Positions 1 through 7,169 of a stretch of 42,199 nt of DNA are shown here, piece after piece (position 1 is the first letter of the stretch; every line of letters begins with the position of its first letter). The notes under the pieces were generated by a model. It was not told the origin of the DNA, searched no databases, and saw nothing but the letters and a program-made list of their open reading frames with translations. Source of the stretch: an uncultured Clostridium sp. (lineage in GTDB: Bacteria > Bacillota > Clostridia > TANB77 > CAG-508); assembly GCA_948436975.1 (NCBI GenBank), contig CAOJJB010000016.1, positions 1-42,199 of the forward strand. The letters are read 5' to 3'. The translations under genes and the position numbers were made by a program.

Positions 1-2704
1 TTGTATACCATCCTCCAAATGTATACCCTGTTCTTGTTGGAGTGTAACTTACGCTTGAACTATTCCATTGTGCATATAAATTCATTGATTCTATATTTGT
101 TACTGATTGTCCATTTGTATATGATGTTCCTGTTCCATTTGCTTTTGTGTTCCAATTCTTAAATGTATATGTTGCTGTTTTGCTTGTATTTGTGCTTCCT
201 GTATAATTATGATTATATGTTACTGTATATGATCTTGTATATCCATTTGTTGTCAAGTTTTTTGCTACTCCAAATTTATGTGTACTACTTGCTGTGCTTC
301 CTCCTGTTGATCCATTTCCATAGTATTCTACTATGTAATCACTCCTAGAAGCATATTTCACTACCATTCCATCTGCATATCTATTATAATTATTAGTTAA
401 AGAAAATACATTATTTGTATCATCTACTGTAAGTGTATAACTATCAAAATATCCTCCTACTATATATTCTTTATTATTTGTTTCCACTATTGATGTAATA
501 ACATCTGTACCAGTTCCACCTATTCCTCTAATAAATTCATGTCCTTCTGTACTATTTACCTTACGTATTATTCCATCTTTTCCACCTTTATTCGATATAG
601 CATAACCACCTATATAACTAACAGCACATTCTCCACCATATATATATCCACCATCACTTGTTCCTTTTACTGTATATAAAGTTGTATCATATAACATACT
701 AGAATTTTGCACCGTTCCAGAACTATTATATCTAACTAATAATCCATCACCTGTAGATGTATTAACTGCACTCCATCCTTTTCCATCTCCTAAATAAAAT
801 GAACTACTAGCACTATTTCCAGCCACTACTATATCTCTATTAGTTAATTCTGTTACAGAATAGATGTAATCATTACCTGTTCCAGATAGTGTTTTATACC
901 ATCCACTAGTTCCACCACTATTATATTTTATTATAATTCCATCACTACCACCACTATTACTAATTGATCCTGTTGAAACTGGGTTATCTATTGAAGAACT
1001 TTTGAAATATCCTCCTACTACAAATCCGCCATCACTTGTTGCTACTATTGATGTTAACCTATCTTCTCCACTACCACCTATTACATATCCTGATGATGAA
1101 AAAATACTACCATTACTACTAATATTACATATTACTATTCCATCATAATTACCCTTATTATTTAAATAATTCCAATTATTAAGTTGAATTTGTGTACTAT
1201 CAGAATAGCCTACTGCTGCAAATTCACCACTTGTCTTTTCTACAACTCCAGTAATATGGTCTGATCCTGTACCTCCTATAACTGTTCCCCATTGTGCTAT
1301 TCCACTATTATTATATTTTATTATCATTCCATCATAACTATAGTTACCTTTATTAGTTAGAGTTACACCATTTCCTAAATCAATAGTAGGACTTCCAAAA
1401 GTTCCTGCTACTACAAATCCACCATCACTCGTCGCAATTACTGAATTAAGATTTTCATATGAACTCTCTCCTATTACTTTTACCCACTGTACTGTTCCAT
1501 TACTACTATATTTTATTATAATTCCATCATAATAATTACCAGTATAACTTGAGCTTCCTATTGTAATAGTTCCCATAAATTGACCTACTGCCACATATCC
1601 ACCATCACTTGTTGATGCTACTGAACGAATAATACTATCTGTACTTGTACCATCAATAGCTGTTGCCCATATTGGTTGTATATCTGTATTACTTATTGTT
1701 GTATTATAAAGTTTTACATTCTTAACAAATCCAGCATCTAAACCTTTATCTACTGAACCATCTTTTCTATATACAAATTCTATTTTATATGTTCCTGCTG
1801 TTAAATATAAATTAACTGCATTCCACTTTAAATTACTATAATCTGTAATAGTATCATTACCACCAATTTTATTAGATGTTCCACCTATTGTTGCACCAGT
1901 GTTTACATTTGTAACTGTATAATATACATAATCATAACTCGAATTTTCACTTGATACTGCCCAATCAAATGATAACTGAGCATTATTTGAAACTGTAAAA
2001 TTGTTTGATGTTAATGTACTTGTAGAACTTGCTTTATGATAATTTCCTGTACTCTCCCATGTCCCATCTGATTTACTCTTCCATGCATAATTAGTATTTG
2101 ATACAAAATTTATAGAAGCAGAACTTCCTCTATATCCAACACCTGATATATTTTTTACAAAAGCTGCATCTAGACCACTATTAGCTGAACCATCTTTTCT
2201 ATATATAAATTTTAATTTATATGTACCATCAGTTTCTAAATTTACACTTTCTGATTTAAAACTCAAACTACTATAAGCTGTTCCCATTGTTGTTCCACCT
2301 ATTTTAGTTGATTCTCCTCCTATTATTGCACCAGTATTTACATTTGTAATTGTATAATATACATAGTCATAGTTTGCACTTTCACTTGATACTGCCCAAT
2401 CAAAATTTAAAGTAGTTTGTGGAGGAGCTATAACTTCACATTCTAATACACTTGTAGAATTTGGAATATTGTAGTTTCCTGTACTCTCCCATGTTCCATC
2501 TGATCTTTGGCTCCAAGCAAGATTCTCTGACTTAAATGTAAGAGTATTAATAAGACTCCCTGCTTCTGATTTTTCTTTCTCACCTTTTAAGAACATACTA
2601 ATTTCATTTTTATTTAATAATGCAACGATAATAATAGCCAATATTAAAATTATTGCCAGCATAATAAATATTAACTTTTTGCTTAGTTTAAAACCATTTC
2701 TCAT
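1..2704 (-). CDS. Large membrane-anchored surface protein, C-terminus cut by the window edge
   Basis: An open frame of 901 codons runs from an ATG at 2704 to the window edge without a stop, so the C-terminus is missing. The start has a clear ribosome site (AGGAGTG, about 8 nt upstream). Residues 8-30 form one strong hydrophobic segment after a basic start (MRNGFKLSKK), a signal or N-terminal anchor. Residues about 62-185 and 207-331 are two copies of one domain, sharing SDGTWESTGNY, DWAVSSE, YDYVYYT and YRKDGS; this looks like a carbohydrate-binding-like beta-sandwich. Residues about 345-790 hold seven repeats with a TSDGG-type turn and a DGIIIKY strand, consistent with a seven-bladed propeller. 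The last ~100 residues resemble InlB B-repeats (Flg_new type; FKNWNTKANGTG, GYTFGGWYT). Such repeats often precede a C-terminal wall anchor, which would lie outside the window. Function is not recognisable beyond an adhesin-like surface role. Confidence 0.85.
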   Translation of the reverse strand, partial: MRNGFKLSKKLIFIMLAIILILAIIIVALLNKNEISMFLKGEKEKSEAGSLINTLTFKSENLAWSQRSDGTWESTGNYNIPNSTSVLECEVIAPPQTTLNFDWAVSSESANYDYVYYTITNVNTGAIIGGESTKIGGTTMGTAYSSLSFKSESVNLETDGTYKLKFIYRKDGSANSGLDAAFVKNISGVGYRGSSASINFVSNTNYAWKSKSDGTWESTGNYHKASSTSTLTSNNFTVSNNAQLSFDWAVSSENSSYDYVYYTVTNVNTGATIGGTSNKIGGNDTITDYSNLKWNAVNLYLTAGTYKIEFVYRKDGSVDKGLDAGFVKNVKLYNTTISNTDIQPIWATAIDGTSTDSIIRSVASTSDGGYVAVGQFMGTITIGSSSYTGNYYDGIIIKYSSNGTVQWVKVIGESSYENLNSVIATSDGGFVVAGTFGSPTIDLGNGVTLTNKGNYSYDGMIIKYNNSGIAQWGTVIGGTGSDHITGVVEKTSGEFAAVGYSDSTQIQLNNWNYLNNKGNYDGIVICNISSNGSIFSSSGYVIGGSGEDRLTSIVATSDGGFVVGGYFKSSSIDNPVSTGSISNSGGSDGIIIKYNSGGTSGWYKTLSGTGNDYIYSVTELTNRDIVVAGNSASSSFYLGDGKGWSAVNTSTGDGLLVRYNSSGTVQNSSMLYDTTLYTVKGTSDGGYIYGGECAVSYIGGYAISNKGGKDGIIRKVNSTEGHEFIRGIGGTGTDVITSIVETNNKEYIVGGYFDSYTLTVDDTNNVFSLTNNYNRYADGMVVKYASRSDYIVEYYGNGSTGGSTASSTHKFGVAKNLTTNGYTRSYTVTYNHNYTGSTNTSKTATYTFKNWNTKANGTGTSYTNGQSVTNIESMNLYAQWNSSSVSYTPTRTGYTFGGWYT

Positions 2705-2790
2705 ATAAATTCACTCCTATTTTTCATATATATAATTATTTTTAAATAATTACATTAAAATCTTTTTTATATAAAAAACAAAATAGATAC

Positions 2791-2827
2791 TTAGTTAATA
2801 AACACAATTTAATTGTTTATTAACTAA
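2791..2827. repeat. Inverted repeat in the leader of the left-edge surface gene
   Basis: TTAGTTAATAAACA at 2791-2804 is repeated inverted at 2814-2827 with a 9-nt loop. The 14-bp arms match perfectly and the flanks extend the match imperfectly (gata/tatc). It lies about 90 bp upstream of the ATG at 2704. It could be an operator, or a second weak terminator for transcripts coming from 3039; U-rich sequence follows about 10 nt later on the minus strand. The function is not decided by the sequence. Confidence 0.55.
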
Positions 2828-2854
2828 ATATCTAATATAAAAATTTGCAACACT

Positions 2855-2881
2855 AAAAGAGTAGATACTTCCTACTCTTTT
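2855..2881. terminator. Intrinsic terminator hairpin
   Basis: A 10-bp perfect stem (AAAAGAGTAG / CTACTCTTTT) with a 7-nt loop. The flanking A and T runs let it work on either strand. On the minus strand it lies downstream of the short repeat-bearing ORF at 2935-3039 and upstream of the surface gene, so it separates the two. Confidence 0.6.
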
Positions 2882-2934
2882 TGTATTTATTGAATTTAAA
2901 TTAATATAAACATATCCGTTCGAAAAATTCTTGT

Positions 2935-3039
<105 letters not shown>

Positions 3040-3319
3040 ACTTTATTATCTCCTTTTTAATTATGTTTCCAATAATATACCAATTTTGTATTCATTTGGA
3101 TATAAAAATAATTTTACAAATTTTAGTATTTTTATCAATTTTTCTACGCATTCTAGGCATTCCATGTATTTATCATTTTTATTACTTGTTTTTTATAAAA
3201 TAATAAAACACAATATTTTATCTAACTAAATATGTACTTTTTAAAGCTTTTCATTATTTATATGTTTAAAGTAATTTCAAACAGGGTACAATCTCTTTAA
3301 ATTATAAGGAGGTTTTAGT
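3040..3319. other. AT-rich intergenic stretch between divergent genes
   Basis: It holds the ribosome site of the short minus-strand ORF next to 3040 and, for the plus-strand gene at 3320, a good site (AGGAGG, 8 nt before the ATG). A TACAAT at 3287-3292 could be a plus-strand -10 box, but I see no convincing -35. I do not support any coding frame here. Confidence 0.5.
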
Positions 3320-4069
3320 ATGAAAAATTTTATATTACAAAATAAAATTACAATTATATTAACTTTTATCATTTTAATTTTACTTGTTAGTCTATTTGCC
3401 ACGTGTTTTGGAATGGAAGATTATCAATCTCTTGACTTTTCATTAGGTATTGTTAACACAGAATATTTGAATATGAGAAGTGGTGCTGGAATAAATTTCA
3501 CTTCAATTGACGTTTTAAATAAAAATGAATACGTTAGAATATTTGCCAAAATAGGAGATTGGTATATTGTACAAAATGATGAAAATCAAATAGGAACTGC
3601 ACATCAAAAATATATAACTCCAACTTCTGAACAAAAAGCTGCCGCTACTAATACAGAAGTTGTAGAAGAAGTCTCAGATTTTAATTTAACTGATGATGAA
3701 AAAGAACTGCTCTCTCTTATAAATGCTGAAAGAAATAAAAATAATTTGTCAAATTTAGAAATTGATGAAGCTTTACAAAATGTAGCTAGATTAAAAGCTC
3801 AAGATTTAGTACAAAATAACTATTTCTCACATGTTTCACCTACTTATGGTACACCTTTTGATATGCTAAAAAATAATGGTGTATCTTACAAAACAGCAAG
3901 TGAAAATATTGCTGGTAATAGTAGTATATCAGCTGCTGTTACTAGTTGGTTAAATTCAGATTCACATAAGGAAAATATTTTAAGTAATGATTATAACTAT
4001 ACTGGTATTGCCGTTGTAGATAGTATTGCTTATGGAAAAATAATTGTTGAATTGTTTGTTGGAAGATAA
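3320..4069 (+). CDS. SH3b-CAP (SCP/YkwD-like) extracytoplasmic protein
   Basis: The protein has 249 residues. A hydrophobic segment at 10-29 after a basic start is a signal or anchor; the Cys at 29 is not in a convincing lipobox. Residues about 44-100 match a bacterial SH3 domain (EYLNMRSGAG, GDWYIV), which binds wall peptides. Residues about 123-249 are a CAP/SCP domain of the YkwD type (LLSLINAERNKNNL, NNYFSHVSP, ASENIA, SDSHKENIL). The conserved His171, Glu195 and His216 of the CAP pocket are all present. CAP proteins of clostridia are secreted or wall-bound; the precise activity of the family is unclear. The start is set by AGGAGG 8 nt upstream. The gene stands alone on the plus strand and ends at a strong hairpin shared with the convergent gene. 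Confidence 0.88.
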   Translation: MKNFILQNKITIILTFIILILLVSLFATCFGMEDYQSLDFSLGIVNTEYLNMRSGAGINFTSIDVLNKNEYVRIFAKIGDWYIVQNDENQIGTAHQKYITPTSEQKAAATNTEVVEEVSDFNLTDDEKELLSLINAERNKNNLSNLEIDEALQNVARLKAQDLVQNNYFSHVSPTYGTPFDMLKNNGVSYKTASENIAGNSSISAAVTSWLNSDSHKENILSNDYNYTGIAVVDSIAYGKIIVELFVGR

Positions 4070-4086
4070 ATTTAAGACATAATCTA

Positions 4087-4133
4087 AAAACGGCACATGG
4101 ATTCAATTAAAACTCGAATCCATGTGCCGTTTT
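4087..4133. terminator. Bidirectional intrinsic terminator
   Basis: An 18-bp perfect stem (AAAACGGCACATGGATTC and its inverse at 4116-4133) with an 11-nt loop and A/T runs on both sides. It lies between convergent genes ending at 4069 and 4149. Confidence 0.9.
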
Positions 4134-4148
4134 GTAATATCAAATTAC

Positions 4149-4769
4149 TTATTTTTTTAATTCAAAATCAAATATTAATCTATCATCTTTTGTAATTATT
4201 ACACTTTTTATTTTCAAAGAATTAATATTTAAGTTATACTTATCTAATCTGTGGGATTTTTGAAGTTGCTTAGCAGCCCTCTTAATTAATTCTTTACTAT
4301 GTTTTTTAGCAAAATCTTCTTTAGTTCCCTCCTCCCAAGTATGTTTTATGAATAATTCAACTATAACATAGTCAAATGTATTCTTGTTATTATTTCCATC
4401 ATTTCTTAAAAAGGTAATTGGTCCATTTCCTACAATAAACAATTCTACTCCTTTACTTTTAAAATCGTCTAAAGTTACTGTTTTTAAATAATGATAAAAC
4501 TTTTCAATACTATCTCCTAATTTTAGCATACATACTATTCTTTTCAGTAAAATATGGTTTTTAGTTATTCCAAGCTCTTTCTGATCTAATCCTAAAGCAA
4601 ATACTGTTCCTTCTGGATTTTTGCTAAAGCCTGAAAATTTTGTTTCATCAATCTTATTTGTATCAATAGCAGTATATATACCTTCTTCGTTAAAATAATA
4701 ACATTGTTGATTCCGTGTTCTAATAACACGATTTGTTAAATATTCATGTGCAAAATTTGATTCACTCAT
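4149..4769 (-). CDS. Hypothetical protein, 206 residues
   Basis: I do not recognise a family. The start is well supported (AAGGAGGAAAATACAA before the ATG). The product is soluble: no signal peptide or membrane segment, mixed charge, and a Lys-rich C-terminal third (FAKKHSKELIKRAAKQLQK). The C-terminal strands (KIKSVIITKDDRLIFDFELKK) look like a beta-hairpin end. It is a single gene between a terminator shared with the SH3b-CAP gene and the rpsU terminator, so its neighbours give no hint of function. Codon use and base composition look like the rest of the window. Confidence 0.75.
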   Translation of the reverse strand: MSESNFAHEYLTNRVIRTRNQQCYYFNEEGIYTAIDTNKIDETKFSGFSKNPEGTVFALGLDQKELGITKNHILLKRIVCMLKLGDSIEKFYHYLKTVTLDDFKSKGVELFIVGNGPITFLRNDGNNNKNTFDYVIVELFIKHTWEEGTKEDFAKKHSKELIKRAAKQLQKSHRLDKYNLNINSLKIKSVIITKDDRLIFDFELKK

Positions 4770-4975
4770 TTGTATTTTCCTCCTTAAATTATTGTTAGAG
4801 TTTATAATATAAAAAACTAAGTTTTTTCACTTCAATACTTTATATTATATCACAATATTATGTTAGTTTCAATTTTCAAATTAACATGTGTCTATATAAT
4901 ATTAAAAATGTTTATTTTTTAATGATATAAAATATAACATATTATATATACTCAACTAACAATAACTAGACCTTA

Positions 4976-5007
4976 AAAAACACTTTTCTTATAAGAAAAG
5001 TGTTTTT
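4976..5007. terminator. Terminator of rpsU
   Basis: The palindrome AAAAACACTTTTCTTATAAGAAAAGTG is followed by T6 on the minus strand. It lies just after the rpsU stop at 5027. The 206-residue gene starts about 200 bp further on. Confidence 0.85.
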
Positions 5008-5026
5008 GGTTTGTTTTATTTTTTAA

Positions 5027-5197
5027 TTAAAATTTTCTTTTTCTTGCAGCCTCTGATTTTTTCTTTCTTTTTACGCTAGGTTTTTCATAATGTTCTCTTT
5101 TTCTTACTTCTTGTAATACTCCATTTCTAGCACATTGTCTTTTAAATCTCTTAAGAGCGTCTTCTATATTTCCATCTTTAACTTTAACTTCTGACAT
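5027..5197 (-). CDS. rpsU: 30S ribosomal protein S21
   Basis: The ORF encodes 56 residues: [20 protein letters not shown], then [20 protein letters not shown], then a Lys/Arg-rich tail ending AARKRKF. This is the full S21 pattern, including the conserved RFKRQ..R.G and the REHYEKPS segments, and the length is typical. S21 binds the small subunit near the mRNA exit and the anti-Shine-Dalgarno end of 16S rRNA. The start follows AAGGAGGGG. It has its own near-consensus promoter just after the prs stop and its own terminator, so it can be expressed apart from nrdD-nrdG-prs. Confidence 0.96.
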   Translation of the reverse strand: MSEVKVKDGNIEDALKRFKRQCARNGVLQEVRKREHYEKPSVKRKKKSEAARKRKF

Positions 5198-5288
5198 TAT
5201 TTTTTCCCCTCCTTCCGAAGCCTAAAAACATCTTGTGGGATTGATTTTTATGTAATTAATCCTTTAGATTCTCGCTTAACTGTTTTAT

Positions 5289-5318
5289 ATTATACATTAC
5301 CAACCCTCAATTTGTCAA
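5289..5318 (-). promoter_or_regulatory. Promoter for rpsU (TTGACA-18-TATAAT)
   Basis: On the minus strand TTGACA (5313-5318) and TATAAT (5289-5294) are both perfect sigma-A hexamers with an 18-bp spacer. The promoter starts 4 bp after the prs stop codon and gives an rpsU leader of about 85 nt. Confidence 0.8.
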
Positions 5319-5321
5319 TAC

Positions 5322-6269
5322 TTAATTTGTTTCAAATAATTCTCCTATTGAACTTTCTTCATGTATTCTTTTTATAGCTTCTCCAAAAAGTTCTGATATT
5401 GATATTACTACTATTTTTTCTATTTGTTTTTCCTTTGATAATGGTACTGTGTTTGTCATTACTAATTCTTTTAGTTCTGATTTTTGTATTCTTTCTATTG
5501 CTGGCCCTGCTAATATTCCATGTGTACATCCTACATATATGTCTTTTGCACCAAATTTTTTTATTACATCAACTGTTTCCATTATAGATCCTGCTGTACT
5601 TACTTCATCATCAAATACTAATGCATTTTTTCCTTTTATATCTCCTATTACACTAGTTGATATTGCTCTATCATCATTTGCATCTCTTCTTTTATCTACT
5701 AAAACTATTGGACAGCTAAAGTGTTCTGCATATTTATATGCTTTTTTTGAACTTCCTGCATCTGTTGCAACTACTACCTTGTTATCTATATTTTTTGCAT
5801 CAAAATATTTTTCAAGTAAATGTTCTCCTGTTAGTACATCACAATTAATATTAAAATATGCTTGTATTGCTCTATTGTGTAAATCACAAGTTAAAACTCT
5901 ATTAGCTCCTGCTGCTTCTATAAGTTGTGCAAAAAGTTTTGCTGTAACAGGTATTCTTGGTTGATCTTTTTTATCTGATCTTGAATACATATAGTATGGT
6001 AATACTACAGTTATTCTTTTTGAAGATGCTCTTTTTACTGCATCTATTGTTATTAATAATTCCATTATTCTTTCATTTACAGGTGGTTCTGTTGTTTGTA
6101 CTAAAAAAACATCTTTATCTCTAACACTTTCTAATATTTGAACAAAATTGTTATCATTTTTGAACTTCATTCTTGTTATTTTGCCTTTTTCTATTTGTAT
6201 AGAATTACAAATTTCCTCTGTAAACTTTTCTGCTGAATCACTACATGAAAAAATTTTTAAATTATCCAT
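5322..6269 (-). CDS. prs: Ribose-phosphate pyrophosphokinase (PRPP synthase), divergent form
   Basis: The protein has 315 residues, the usual length. It makes PRPP from ribose 5-phosphate and ATP for nucleotide, His and Trp synthesis. Visible family features are the ATP-binding stretch PYYMYSRSDKKDQPR (91-105), DLH (129-131), the flexible-loop region VDKRR (191-195) and the PRPP loop FDDEVSTAGS (219-228). Several positions depart from the standard bacterial enzyme: the PRPP loop is normally DD(I/M)IDTAGT, the SPDHGG stretch reads ATDAGSS (168-173), and the N-terminal FSGNAN motif reads FSCSDS. The activity is therefore probable but the enzyme belongs to a divergent branch. The start follows AAAGGAAAT. 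It lies 46 bp after nrdG in the same direction, which fits a nucleotide-supply operon. Confidence 0.88.
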   Translation of the reverse strand: MDNLKIFSCSDSAEKFTEEICNSIQIEKGKITRMKFKNDNNFVQILESVRDKDVFLVQTTEPPVNERIMELLITIDAVKRASSKRITVVLPYYMYSRSDKKDQPRIPVTAKLFAQLIEAAGANRVLTCDLHNRAIQAYFNINCDVLTGEHLLEKYFDAKNIDNKVVVATDAGSSKKAYKYAEHFSCPIVLVDKRRDANDDRAISTSVIGDIKGKNALVFDDEVSTAGSIMETVDVIKKFGAKDIYVGCTHGILAGPAIERIQKSELKELVMTNTVPLSKEKQIEKIVVISISELFGEAIKRIHEESSIGELFETN

Positions 6270-6315
6270 TTTTTTATTTCCTTTATTTATTTAGATTTTA
6301 AGTAAATCTATAAAA

Positions 6316-7074
6316 CTATAACTCTTCTTTGCTCTTATTTTCAATTCCTTTTGCTGCAATTGCTATTTTGGCTTTTTTAATTTCATAAGCTGGACCATTT
6401 GGAATTTCTTCATTAGTATTATCTAATTTAACTCTAAGTTTTACATCTTCTATTAAATCTTCTTTTTCCTCTTTTTTATCTGCAAATTCTTTGAAGAATA
6501 TAATTTTTGGATTTTTTGTTTCTTCCATATTTCCTTCATATCTATCTTCATCTCCAAATCTCAATTGGATTGTTTTTCCCATTTGTAAACTCGCCTTTAC
6601 ATCTATTTTTCTTTGATTTGTTGATCCTCTAAATTTTAAGTCTGTGATTTTCTTTTCTTCTATAAATTCACCATCTACCATTATATCTATATTTTCAATT
6701 AAATCTTTAGTATATTTAATTTCTTTATACATTTTTCCTAGTATATCTTTATCAAAATCATATCCTGTATAACACCATATATTTTTATTTGGATATGTTT
6801 CTTTCACTTTTTTTACAAGTGGTATTAATGCTTCTTGATTTACTGGTTCTAATGGTTCTCCTCCTAAAATAGATAATCCAGCTATATATTCATGATTCAT
6901 TAAATCTATTATATAATCTATTGTAGAATTATCAAATTTCTTTCCATAATTAAAGTCCCATGCTTCTTTGTTATGACATCCTTTACAATGGAAATGGCAC
7001 CCACTAACATATATTGAAACTCTTACACCTGTTCCGTCCTGTATATCTACTGTTTTTATATCTGCATAATTCAT
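6316..7074 (-). CDS. nrdG: Anaerobic ribonucleotide reductase activating protein, with C-terminal extension
   Basis: This is a radical SAM enzyme that installs the glycyl radical on NrdD. The [4Fe-4S]/SAM motif CxxxCxxC is CHFHCKGC (Cys26, 30, 33), followed by LGGEPLEP and NIWCYTGYDFD as in NrdG. Typical NrdG ends near residue 160-170. This one has 252 residues; the extra part (about 165-252) is charged and Lys/Glu-rich (KEFADKKEEKEDLIEDVKLR) and not recognised. AAGGAGAAA precedes the ATG. It follows nrdD across a 95-bp gap that contains a strong hairpin. Confidence 0.95.
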   Translation of the reverse strand: MNYADIKTVDIQDGTGVRVSIYVSGCHFHCKGCHNKEAWDFNYGKKFDNSTIDYIIDLMNHEYIAGLSILGGEPLEPVNQEALIPLVKKVKETYPNKNIWCYTGYDFDKDILGKMYKEIKYTKDLIENIDIMVDGEFIEEKKITDLKFRGSTNQRKIDVKASLQMGKTIQLRFGDEDRYEGNMEETKNPKIIFFKEFADKKEEKEDLIEDVKLRVKLDNTNEEIPNGPAYEIKKAKIAIAAKGIENKSKEEL

Positions 7075-7107
7075 ATTAGTTTCTCCTTATTTTATATTAC
7101 GTAATTT

Positions 7108-7155
7108 GAGCCGTTTGAATTTATATTTTTTATTTTATTTTCATTCAAACGGCTC
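7108..7155 (-). promoter_or_regulatory. Hairpin between nrdD and nrdG
   Basis: A 13-bp perfect stem, GAGCCGTTTGAAT (7108-7120) and its inverse (7143-7155), with a 22-nt loop. On the coding (minus) strand no U-tract follows the second arm, so it is not a clean intrinsic terminator in the operon direction. The T-rich flank is on the plus-strand side. It may protect or punctuate the mRNA and set the NrdD to NrdG ratio. Confidence 0.55.
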
Positions 7156-7169
7156 TTTTGTATTTTTTT

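Noticed and set aside
5449-5964. A 171-residue plus-strand frame opposite prs
   Set aside because: Antisense of the conserved prs gene; no ribosome site and no family resemblance.
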